This document shows positions 1 to 5,196 of a stretch of 5,748 nucleotides of DNA, one piece after another. Source of the DNA: Bacillota bacterium (lineage in GTDB: Bacteria; Bacillota; Bacilli; Alicyclobacillales; Alicyclobacillaceae); contig JAKADF010000126.1 of NCBI GenBank assembly GCA_021820805.1, positions 1 to 5,748 of the forward strand, read 5' to 3'. The notes under the pieces are model-generated. The model saw only the letters and a program-made list of their open reading frames with translations, did no database searches and was not told the origin of the DNA. A program made the translations under genes and the position numbers. Numbering within the stretch: the stretch's first letter is position 1; the number at the start of each line of letters is the position of its first letter.

Positions 1-126
1 GGCAGTCAGATGCCTTCTCGGCGATTGTTGTGGTGTTTTGAAAAAGTCAAGAGCTTCTTTCTATTTTCGTAAAGTTTTTAATGCGGACGAATTCCAAATT
101 CATACAGCAACTGCATAACGCATGAT
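1..126. other. Leader upstream of the pseudouridine synthase; no confident gene
   Basis: Two plus-strand frames enter from the left edge and stop here. One runs from base 2 to a TAA at 116-118, only 8 bases before the GTG start at 127. The other begins at base 3, ends in a hydrophobic tail (AFSAIVVVF) and stops at 39-41. Either could be the 3' end of an upstream gene, but neither is recognisable and the visible peptides are too short to choose between them. Confidence 0.3.
38..67 (+). promoter_or_regulatory. Possible sigma-A-type promoter for the pseudouridine synthase
   Basis: TTGAAA at 38-43 and TATTTT at 62-67 are separated by 18 bases, an acceptable -35/-10 pair for a housekeeping promoter. 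It would give a leader of roughly 50 bases before the GTG at 127. Found by eye in AT-rich DNA, so chance matches are likely. Confidence 0.25.
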
Positions 127-1017
127 GTGAATGGACTGATTGGAACGAAAAATAAAATCTTTACTGTCACAGAACCTGGAACCTTGCTTCCTTTTTTACT
201 AGCTAAAATGCCCGAAAAAGGACGCAACAAAATCAAGGGTCTCCTGACACATCGTCAGGTGCTTGTAGAAGGAGAAAACGTAACGAGGCATGACCATCCC
301 TTACAAGTTGGGCAACAGGTAACAATTCAAAGTGCAGATACTGCAAAACGTAATGAGATGTATGGTGTAAGAATTTTGTTTGAGGATGCACATATTATCG
401 TGATCGACAAACCGCCCGGTCTGCTTTCTATTGCCTCAGACAAGGAAAGTGAACGTACAGCGTATCGACTATTAATGGATCACGTCAGAGATATGAATAA
501 ACAAAGCCGGATATTTATCGTTCATCGTTTAGACAGGGATACCTCTGGTGTCATGATGTTTGCAAAAAGTGAAGAGATTAAAGAGGCTCTGCAAAATAAT
601 TGGCGGGAAACGGTTCTGGAACGACTTTACATTGCAGTTGTGGAAGGTAATGTATTGCCAGAAACAGGAACAATTACAACGTGGCTAAAGGAAACAAATA
701 CACGGACGATGTATGTCAGCAACCGTCCGGGAGATGGGCTAAAGTCCACAACACATTACAAAGTTTTACAGGCAAATCAAGTGTATTCGTTACTTGAGGT
801 TAAACTTGACACAGGTAGAAAAAATCAAATTCGAGTCCATATGCAAAGTATAGGCCATAGTGTTGTTGGAGATAAACGCTATGGGTCGAAGACTGATCCA
901 CTGCACAGGCTTGGGCTTCATGCACGTGTTCTTTCTTTTCGCCATCCTGTAACAGGAGAAATTTTACGGTACGATACGGGAATACCAGCTTCGTTTAGAA
1001 GCTTATTTTTACAATAA
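127..1017 (+). CDS. RluA-family pseudouridine synthase with S4-like N-terminus
   Basis: Predicted to isomerise specific uridines in ribosomal or transfer RNA to pseudouridine in the cytoplasm. At 296 residues it matches the usual RluA/RluD length. Residues about 30-68 resemble the S4 RNA-binding fold (LLTHRQVLVEGENVT). The catalytic domain follows: IVIDKPPGLL at 91-100, then HRLDRDTSG at 133-141, whose Asp136 is the catalytic nucleophile of the family. Tyr168 lies in LYIAVVEG, and the motif GRKNQIRVH (230-238) supplies the conserved Arg and substrate-side residues. The C-terminal GLHARVLSFRHPVTGE is also typical. GTG at 127 is chosen because the frame is open only from base 82 and no ATG precedes the conserved segment starting KIFTVTEPG. 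There is no convincing Shine-Dalgarno sequence upstream. The RNA target cannot be told from sequence. The gene appears monocistronic. Confidence 0.93.
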   Translation: MNGLIGTKNKIFTVTEPGTLLPFLLAKMPEKGRNKIKGLLTHRQVLVEGENVTRHDHPLQVGQQVTIQSADTAKRNEMYGVRILFEDAHIIVIDKPPGLLSIASDKESERTAYRLLMDHVRDMNKQSRIFIVHRLDRDTSGVMMFAKSEEIKEALQNNWRETVLERLYIAVVEGNVLPETGTITTWLKETNTRTMYVSNRPGDGLKSTTHYKVLQANQVYSLLEVKLDTGRKNQIRVHMQSIGHSVVGDKRYGSKTDPLHRLGLHARVLSFRHPVTGEILRYDTGIPASFRSLFLQ

Positions 1018-1034
1018 TTTCAAAGTGAAAAACC

Positions 1035-1056
1035 AAAAGAGAGTGCCTCTTCTTTT
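1035..1056 (+). terminator. Weak hairpin terminator after the pseudouridine synthase
   Basis: AAAAGAGAG (1035-1043) can pair with CTC-T-TCTTTT (1047-1056) across a TGC loop, with one bulged T. The descending arm ends in TTTT, which doubles as a short U-tract. It starts 17 bases after the stop codon. The stem is AT-rich, so termination would be inefficient. Confidence 0.45.
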
Positions 1057-1111
1057 AAGACGTTCCGTTGAGAAGTAGAAAGTTCAAAATGTCACCTGGA
1101 CCAGTAATTGA

Positions 1112-1411
1112 CATGTAAAATGGCGTGCTGCTTGGCACGCCATTCAGATTGACGACTTCAAAAAACCTTCATCTTGGACTCCCCATAAGCGCAATAAGCA
1201 TGCTATTAACGAGTATGCGAGTGTATATAGGTTGTGTTCATTGCACGAACGCGCCCAGTTGTTCTAGAAAAACCGCCTACTTCATCTAGCATACTTATAC
1301 AAATACCAAGACAGCTCGTTCTTTCCAGATAACCTTCCATTTGTGGTCAGCGGTATAAGGAGGATATGCATCAACTGGAACGACGAGGGAGCGCGCGACA
1401 TTACCATATAA
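1112..1411 (+). other. Open frame broken by one amber codon; possible gene relic
   Basis: One plus-strand frame stays open from 1112 to a TAA at 1409-1411 except for a TAG at 1265-1267: 51 codons before it and 47 after. The second half reads like protein (FFPDNLPFVVSGIRRICINW) and ends WNDEGARDITI. That tail faintly recalls RelE/HigB-type toxins (RICF-W-DEG-DVEI), but the rest does not support the assignment. There is no start codon with a ribosome binding site, and the left end overlaps a strong hairpin. A minus-strand frame across 1330-1400 is also open, so the stretch may be non-coding. Apart from this frame and the hairpin, 1018-1437 holds nothing I can name. Confidence 0.2.
1119..1144 (-). 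terminator. Perfect 10-bp hairpin, probable minus-strand terminator
   Basis: AATGGCGTGC (1119-1128) and GCACGCCATT (1135-1144) are perfect inverted repeats around a 6-base loop (TGCTTG). Read on the minus strand, the GC-rich stem runs into TTTT, the layout of an intrinsic terminator. On the plus strand no T-run follows. It lies downstream of the minus-strand arylsulfotransferase relic, about 290 bases past its stop, and may once have ended that transcript. The distance and short U-tract keep confidence moderate. Confidence 0.45.
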
Positions 1412-1437
1412 TTAATGGACTTGTGGTTTATTAATAT

Positions 1438-2283
1438 TTATCTAAACTTGACTTTTGTTATCCGTGATGTGCCGATGACCTGTCCCGATGAATTCAAGGC
1501 TTTCACTTGGAAATACGGTCCAATTGAGCGTACATTTATAGCCGTCTCAAATCCACGCCGAGGAGTGCGTCTAACCACCACTGACAGTTTTCTGTGGGTT
1601 GGACCAGTAAGTACTTGCCAAGCAACAGTTTCGGTTGAACCATTCCATGACGTATAAACAACCGCAGTATCCCTACGTAATCGATATACAGCAATACTGG
1701 GTGGGGAAAGTGGCAAACCAATCCATTTATTCTTAAACGCCCGATAAGAAATGTTTTGTCCAGGAAACTGCATATCGTATAACCAATTTAACGAGGGATT
1801 CAGTTTCGTATTACCCGTCAACCTATATTCAGAGAGATATGGTTCTTGTCCCCATCCTACAAGTTGGTTTCCATTCGTTAATTTTTGAACATTTCCTTGG
1901 GTTGGAACAATTAGATTTGGATCATGATAATACGTTTTGTCTACTTTTGTATTCATTTTTTAAAAGTCTAGTTTAAGAATGAGACCATGTGCTGGTCGTT
2001 GAGTCAGCAGGATCAACATGGGAGAGTACATTCCAACAGAACATAAGTTTACCTGTGGCAAGATCGACTTCTTGGATGGAGTAATTATTGATATATCTTT
2101 TTTTGCGGTTATTTTCTTAATCAATTTATAATTCTGGTTTATTATTCGAAAATGAGCGCCGGGTTCAGGATTGCCTACTGGGAGATTCGGATTTGCAGAC
2201 TGCGTACCTGATATTGTTCCTTGCCACATAGTGATAACTGGTCGACCATTGAAGGATTGAACTCTAAAATCCGTATTTTGCAT
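1438..2283 (-). pseudogene. Decayed arylsulfotransferase-family gene (three fragments)
   Basis: Members of this family (Arylsulfotran_2-like beta-propeller proteins) are usually about 450-550 residues. Here only about 270 family-like residues survive, in three pieces read on the minus strand. Fragment A (2283 to about 2098) carries DFRVQSFNGRPVITMWQG, the family's early propeller motif. Fragment B (2092 to 1973) is in a different frame and reads NYSIQEVDLATGKLMFCW then LSHVDPADS, the VQEID-TGKVLFEW-LDHV block. Fragment C (1956 to 1438) is back in the frame of A after a TAA at 1960-1962. It holds GNVQKLTNGNQLVGWGQEPY, SYRAFKNKWIGLP, VYTSWNGSTETVAWQV and the C-terminal RRGFETAINVRSIGPYFQVK. The segment normally lying between A and B, and the large core between B and C, are missing. 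The N-terminal leader is also absent or unrecognisable. No intact product is possible. The fragment assignment rests on recall of family motifs. Confidence 0.85.
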
Positions 2284-2286
2284 AAT
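2257..2286 (+). promoter_or_regulatory. Possible promoter for the 2352-4304 cluster
   Basis: TTGAAC (2257-2262) and CATAAT (2281-2286) are spaced 18 bases apart. Start of transcription near 2293 would leave a leader of about 60 bases before the ATG at 2352. The site lies inside the 5' end of the arylsulfotransferase relic on the other strand. Visual call only. Confidence 0.33.
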
Positions 2287-2351
2287 TCTGCTTTTTCGTG
2301 TCGAGGTCCAAAGTCCTTTGACCTTGCGGGCTTGTTCGTTCGTATCAACTC

Positions 2352-2564
2352 ATGTTGGAGGTCCGAGAACCATCGATTACAGAGTGGGTCAATCAGTTGC
2401 GTCGTTGCCCACTGTATGCCATTCTTAGTGGCTTTGAGTACGGCAACATCTTACTCTTCTTTGGTGCTCTTTTTTATTTTGCAGGAATCCGGCTTGCAGA
2501 ATATGTGCAAAGGAATGAAAAAGAGTGTCTAGATACAAGAAACTGGTGGCATAATACGCCGTGA
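2352..2564 (+). CDS. Small single-span membrane protein, unrecognised
   Basis: A 70-residue protein I do not recognise. Residues about 29-48 (GNILLFFGALFYFAG) form one probable transmembrane helix, preceded by a short Arg-containing segment and followed by a charged tail (VQRNEKE) ending in NWWHNTP. By the positive-inside rule either orientation is possible. Its TGA overlaps the GAGGTGA ribosome binding site of the next gene, which starts 14 bases later. That coupling is the best reason to think it is translated. Against it, no Shine-Dalgarno sequence precedes ATG 2352, and the frame is open for about 30 bases further upstream without a better start. It may be the 3' remnant of a longer gene cut by the deletions that damaged the neighbouring arylsulfotransferase. 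Confidence 0.5.
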   Translation: MLEVREPSITEWVNQLRRCPLYAILSGFEYGNILLFFGALFYFAGIRLAEYVQRNEKECLDTRNWWHNTP

Positions 2565-2578
2565 GGTGACGACATTCT

Positions 2579-3160
2579 ATGGCATTCTGGCAGAATAAAG
2601 CAGTCTTGTTTTCTTGTGGTGTCATGTCCTGCGTCTTTTTACAAATAGGGCCTGTTTCAGCAACAACCCAGACTCATAATTTAGTTGGTACGGCACCCAT
2701 AAAAGCTTCGGTTGAGTTTCGTGTAGCATCGCAGGATTCAAAAGAGATTCCTGGCGCCCGAGTTATTGTTATCGATAAAAGCGGAAAAATTTTAAACTCG
2801 GGTCTGACAAATCAGAAAGGAATTTGGGACGCTGCTTTAACAGTGGAGCAAGATTCGAGGTTTAAGGATGTCAAACAGTTGGGTACTGTTACAACAATCT
2901 GCGTTGCGAAAGGTTATAACGAAGACATTACGTTTGAAGTGCCAGTGCACGAGGGAGCAGTACAACCAATCATTCTTCGGCAGATCAATGGAAAAGCCAG
3001 GAATGAACCAACGAGATCGCTTGGGAATCTTCACAGACACACTATCGTTGATTTGATGAATCACTATGCAGAGCAATATGGGCTAAGTAAGCAAGCGCCG
3101 ATTAATAGTGATCCAGGCAGGACACAATGGAGTCCAGAATCTAAAGCAGGGGTAAGGTAG
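2579..3160 (+). CDS. Secreted Ig-like (carboxypeptidase-regulatory-like) protein
   Basis: 193 residues, probably exported. Residues 1-28 form a Sec signal peptide: a hydrophobic core (AVLFSCGVMSCVFLQIG) followed by a likely cleavage site after VSA (28). Residues about 43-134 look like a beta-sandwich of the carboxypeptidase-regulatory/transthyretin-like type. The signature is IPGARVIVIDKSGKIL followed by G-TNQKGIWDAALTV, with later strands TTICVAKGYN and FEVPV. The last 60 residues (NLHRHTIVDLMNHYAEQYGL onward) are helical then Pro/Ser-rich and unassigned. No LPXTG sorting signal or lipobox is seen, so it is probably released or held by partners. ATG 2579 follows GAGGTGA (2563-2569) with 9-base spacing. 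It is coupled to the small membrane protein upstream, and the SpoIID-like gene begins one base after its stop. Such domains bind protein or polysaccharide. A substrate-binding partner for the downstream wall enzyme is inference. Confidence 0.8.
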   Translation: MAFWQNKAVLFSCGVMSCVFLQIGPVSATTQTHNLVGTAPIKASVEFRVASQDSKEIPGARVIVIDKSGKILNSGLTNQKGIWDAALTVEQDSRFKDVKQLGTVTTICVAKGYNEDITFEVPVHEGAVQPIILRQINGKARNEPTRSLGNLHRHTIVDLMNHYAEQYGLSKQAPINSDPGRTQWSPESKAGVR

Positions 3161-3161
3161 T

Positions 3162-3779
3162 ATGAACAAATCCAAATGGAATGGTGTCCTATTCGGCATT
3201 GTTATAGGAATTAGTTTGTGCACTCGTGTTCAACCAACCTATGCCCAGGTTCACACGATTTATAATACAAAAATGCCTTCTGTAATTCGTGTTGCGGTTC
3301 GGGAAAACAATGACCCTCGGGGAAGAATTTTATGGGTACAAACGCTCGGCTTTCAAGAATATTGCGAGGACGTCCTGCCAAATGAATGGATGCCTTCCTG
3401 GGAAAGGGAATCTCTGCGTGCGGGTGCAATGGCTATTAAAATGTTTGGCTGGTTTCATTCCATGCATCCGGTAACAATCGATGGTCAAACGTTCGATGTA
3501 GATAATACGGTGAACTTTCAGGAATTTAAATATAAATCAGGTACTTTCGAAACAAATCAAGCCATTCGTGAGCTATGGCCATATGCATATACTTCGTCCA
3601 GTGGAGAAATCATTGAGCTTGACTACCGTGCTGGAATTCCTAGAAATCCAAATTGGGAGTATCGCGGTGCTGATAGAATGGCCCAATGGGGATCCCAGTA
3701 TTGGGCAGCACGCAGACGTACTTATTTGAGTATTCTCCAGTTTTATTACACAGATCTTGGTCTCAACCGAATACCGTAA
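3162..3779 (+). CDS. Secreted SpoIID/LytB-domain protein (putative peptidoglycan lytic enzyme)
   Basis: 205 residues, of the SpoIID/LytB fold. Sporulation SpoIID is a lytic transglycosylase cutting glycan strands with denuded (peptide-free) muramic acid. A signal peptide covers residues 1-28 (FGIVIGISLC, cleavage after TYA). The domain follows: MPSVIRVAVRENN, then LGFQEYCEDVLPNEWMPSW (62-80) with Glu75 at the catalytic position, and ESLRAGAMAIKMFGW (83-97). FDVDNTVNFQ (111-120) matches the usual D-D-T-xQ block. The C-terminal MAQWGSQYWAARRRTYLSIL then QFYY matches the family's S-QWGA...Y-IL-YY ending. The classic HGVGMSQ stretch is degenerate (RGADRMAQWGS) and no cysteine pair sits near the active site. 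Short length and secretion argue for a vegetative or LytB-like role, not SpoIID itself. Translation likely starts from GGTAAGG (3151-3157), one base after the previous stop. Confidence 0.83.
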   Translation: MNKSKWNGVLFGIVIGISLCTRVQPTYAQVHTIYNTKMPSVIRVAVRENNDPRGRILWVQTLGFQEYCEDVLPNEWMPSWERESLRAGAMAIKMFGWFHSMHPVTIDGQTFDVDNTVNFQEFKYKSGTFETNQAIRELWPYAYTSSSGEIIELDYRAGIPRNPNWEYRGADRMAQWGSQYWAARRRTYLSILQFYYTDLGLNRIP

Positions 3780-3812
3780 AATGTGAATTTTAATACCTGG
3801 AAGGTGATATTG

Positions 3813-4304
3813 ATGGATTTACAAAGCGAAATGCATCAAATGCGTCAGGAACAAAATATGATTTTTTTGAACGAAGAACAGGAAGAACGTAATGTCATGG
3901 ATAAAACGAATGAAACAGTTAAAAAGTTGAACACAATTTTAAAAGCGATTTGTAAGGATTTTATTGATGGTGACCAAAAGTTATTAAATACCAAACAAAC
4001 AAGTGATTCTTCACCGGGTTTTTCTTTAATTGATTCAGAGGTGCCTGATTATCGTGCTTTATCCTTTTCCGTAACGAGTAAGTGTGAGTCTAGTCACGTT
4101 GAAATTATGATTTCTGATCAAAAATGGAGGCAAGTCAGTAACTTTATTGGAAACTGGGGTAATTGGTCAGATCAAGAAACCATTTATACAGGGGTTTTAG
4201 ATGAAAGCGTTATTCGTAAAAAATTGGAGGGTGCCTTTCTGAGTTGGTATCAACGCGTTTTGCAAAGGCGAGAAGCTGTTTTACACGATAAGTCATTTTC
4301 GTAA
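3813..4304 (+). CDS. Unrecognised protein with charged helical N-terminus
   Basis: 163 residues, no family recognised. The first 50 residues are rich in Glu, Gln, Met and Lys (EMHQMRQEQNMIFLNEEQEER, then NETVKKLNTILKAI) and look like a long helix or coiled coil. A Ser/Thr/Lys linker (55-70) follows. The C-terminal part alternates beta-like and aromatic segments (RALSFSVTSK, SSHVEIMISDQKWRQ, FIGNWGNWSD) and closes with a helix (FLSWYQRVLQRRE). There is no signal peptide or membrane span, so it is probably cytoplasmic, unlike its two secreted neighbours. ATG 3813 is preferred to GTG 3783, which lies 30 bases upstream, because GGAAGGTGAT (3799-3808) sits just before it and nothing suitable precedes the GTG. 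The gene is 33 bases from the SpoIID-like stop and is probably the last of the cluster. Confidence 0.72.
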   Translation: MDLQSEMHQMRQEQNMIFLNEEQEERNVMDKTNETVKKLNTILKAICKDFIDGDQKLLNTKQTSDSSPGFSLIDSEVPDYRALSFSVTSKCESSHVEIMISDQKWRQVSNFIGNWGNWSDQETIYTGVLDESVIRKKLEGAFLSWYQRVLQRREAVLHDKSFS

Positions 4305-4314
4305 AATGTCTTAT
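4288..4314 (+). terminator. AT-rich stem-loop spanning the stop codon of the last cluster gene
   Basis: ATAAGTCATTTT (4288-4299) pairs with AAAATGTCTTAT (4303-4314) across a CGT loop with a single T-T mismatch. The TAA stop (4302-4304) lies in the loop and descending arm. No U-tract follows, so it is a weak terminator or a 3'-end-stabilising structure. A second AT-only palindrome (4317-4334) follows directly. Confidence 0.35.
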
Positions 4315-4349
4315 ACATATATAATCGTATATATCTAATTTTTGAGTAG

Positions 4350-4370
4350 ACATTTACAAAATGTAAGTGT
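4350..4370. promoter_or_regulatory. Inverted repeat overlapping the -35 box of the YceI gene
   Basis: ACATTTACA (4350-4358) and TGTAAGTGT (4362-4370) form a 9-base inverted repeat around AAA, with one G-T wobble. It covers the proposed -35 box, so a bound repressor would block RNA polymerase. TTACA-AAA-TGTAA at the centre is the stronger core. The regulator is not in the window. Confidence 0.4.
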
Positions 4371-4380
4371 ATATTATAGA
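4353..4380 (+). promoter_or_regulatory. Probable promoter of the YceI-family gene
   Basis: TTTACA (4353-4358) and TATAGA (4375-4380) are 16 bases apart; an alternative -10, TATATT, lies at 4370-4375. Initiation near 4387 would give a leader of about 70 bases to the GTG at 4457. The box lies in the only sizeable gap (4305-4456) between two genes. Confidence 0.4.
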
Positions 4381-4390
4381 TAAAGTCCGA

Positions 4391-4405
4391 ATTTGTTCAA
4401 CAAAT
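4391..4405. promoter_or_regulatory. Perfect 15-base palindrome in the YceI leader (candidate operator)
   Basis: ATTTGTT-C-AACAAAT is a perfect palindrome with 7-base arms and a single central base. It begins about ten bases after the proposed -10 box, a usual place for a dimeric winged-helix repressor such as MarR or HxlR types. Firmicute YceI genes are often linked to such regulators; that link is inference here. A small GGGTT-AAG-AACCC hairpin follows at 4420-4432, just ahead of the ribosome binding site. Confidence 0.45.
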
Positions 4406-4456
4406 ATAAGTTTGATGTTGGGTTAAGAACCCTGACAATTCATGGAGGGATTTTAG

Positions 4457-4996
4457 GTGACACGTTATAAATGGACAGTTGATGCATCACATAGTGCAAT
4501 TGAATTCAAAGTTAAACATATGATGATTGCAAATGTTCGAGGCAGTTTCCATAAGTTTGATGCAGATGTTGTTGCTGATGCTGCAGATTTAACTACTGCA
4601 AATATCAGTTTTTCAATTGATGTTAATAGTATTGATACAAGAGATGAGCAAAGAGACGGCCATTTGAAATCGGCAGACTTCTTTGATGTTGAAAAGTTCC
4701 CCCAAATTACTTTTAAGAGCACGCAAGTTACGCGTAAAGGCGAAGGGGAATATGCCCTAACTGGTGATGTAACTATTCATGGGGTCACGAAGCCGATTAC
4801 TTTCAGTGTTGAATTTGAAGGTTCCGGAAAAGACCCATGGGGCAACGAACGTGCAGGTTTCAGCGCAACAGCGTCACTCAGCCGGAAGGACTTTGGTTTA
4901 ACTTGGAATGCTGCTCTTGAAACTGGCGGTGTGCTCGTTGGAGATGAAGTTAAACTAGCTCTTCAGATAGAAGCAATTAAACAAGGCGAAGCGTAA
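4457..4996 (+). CDS. YceI-family lipocalin-like protein (cytoplasmic)
   Basis: A 179-residue YceI-domain protein. The family folds as a lipocalin-like barrel that binds long isoprenoid or amphiphilic lipids; the physiological role is mostly unknown. The whole protein is one domain: WTVDASHSAIEFKVKHMMIA (6-25) with the conserved D-SHS and KH-M; VRGSFHKFDADV; IDVNSIDTRDEQRDGHLKS (54-72), the signature N-S-DT-E-RD-HLKS; FFDVEKFPQITFKS; GDVTIHGVTKPI (103-114); and the closing SRKDFGLTWN with G-VGDEV. There is no signal peptide, in contrast to E. coli YceI, so this copy acts in the cytoplasm. The GTG start follows GGAGGG (4444-4449) with 7-base spacing. It has its own promoter region with two inverted repeats and its own terminator, so it is probably a single-gene unit induced under some stress. 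Confidence 0.93.
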   Translation: MTRYKWTVDASHSAIEFKVKHMMIANVRGSFHKFDADVVADAADLTTANISFSIDVNSIDTRDEQRDGHLKSADFFDVEKFPQITFKSTQVTRKGEGEYALTGDVTIHGVTKPITFSVEFEGSGKDPWGNERAGFSATASLSRKDFGLTWNAALETGGVLVGDEVKLALQIEAIKQGEA

Positions 4997-5043
4997 AAAT
5001 CCAATATAAGATATAAAATGAAATTGGATAGATTTCTGCTTTT

Positions 5044-5073
5044 AGCGCTGAAGGTAACTTCAAGCGCTTTTTT
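5044..5073 (+). terminator. Intrinsic terminator after the YceI gene
   Basis: AGCGCTGAAG (5044-5053), loop GTAA, then CTTC-A-AGCGCT (5058-5068) with one bulged A, followed by TTTTT (5069-5073). The GC-containing stem and U-tract make it the clearest terminator in the window. It starts 48 bases after the stop codon. Confidence 0.82.
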
Positions 5074-5081
5074 ATTGTTGC

Positions 5082-5110
5082 ATGTTGTTTAATTGTGCGG
5101 GGTGTATAGT
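5082..5110 (+). promoter_or_regulatory. Possible promoter for the FAD protein gene
   Basis: TATAGT (5105-5110) is a good -10 box; the -35 position 17 bases upstream (ATGTTG, 5082-5087) is poor. A second -10-like TATGAT lies at 5142-5147, also without a clear -35. The leader downstream holds an interrupted hairpin: GTCA (5151-5154) and GGTG (5158-5161) pair with CACCTGAC (5169-5176), just before the ribosome binding site. Confidence 0.25.
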
Positions 5111-5196
5111 GCCATTTGTGGCTGTTCACAATTATCAGTAGTATGATTAAGTCAGCGGGTGTTGTAATCACCTGACTCTGAAGGAGATGGATTTTA

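Noticed and set aside
1357..1434. AAGGAGG followed by ATG 1366 and a 22-codon ORF
   Set aside because: The spacing between the purine run and the ATG is only 2 bases, too short for initiation, and the peptide is unrecognisable.
1415..1657. 80-codon plus-strand ORF
   Set aside because: It is antisense to the C-terminal fragment of the arylsulfotransferase relic, whose minus-strand reading matches the family; this frame has no ribosome binding site and no recognisable motif.
2221..2532. 103-codon plus-strand ORF
   Set aside because: It lies across the relic and the small membrane ORF in another frame, has no ribosome binding site, and does not couple to the next gene.
3783..3812. GTG 3783 as the start of the last cluster gene
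   Set aside because: No Shine-Dalgarno sequence precedes it, whereas ATG 3813 has GGAAGGTGAT directly upstream.
4317..4334. ATATATA-ATCG-TATATAT palindrome as an operator or terminator
   Set aside because: It is pure AT apart from the loop, common by chance in this AT-rich gap, and has no U-tract or clear promoter relation.
5151..5176. Hairpin before the FAD gene as a riboswitch or attenuator
   Set aside because: The two 4-bp helices are interrupted by a 3-base bulge, with no T-run and no recognisable aptamer core.
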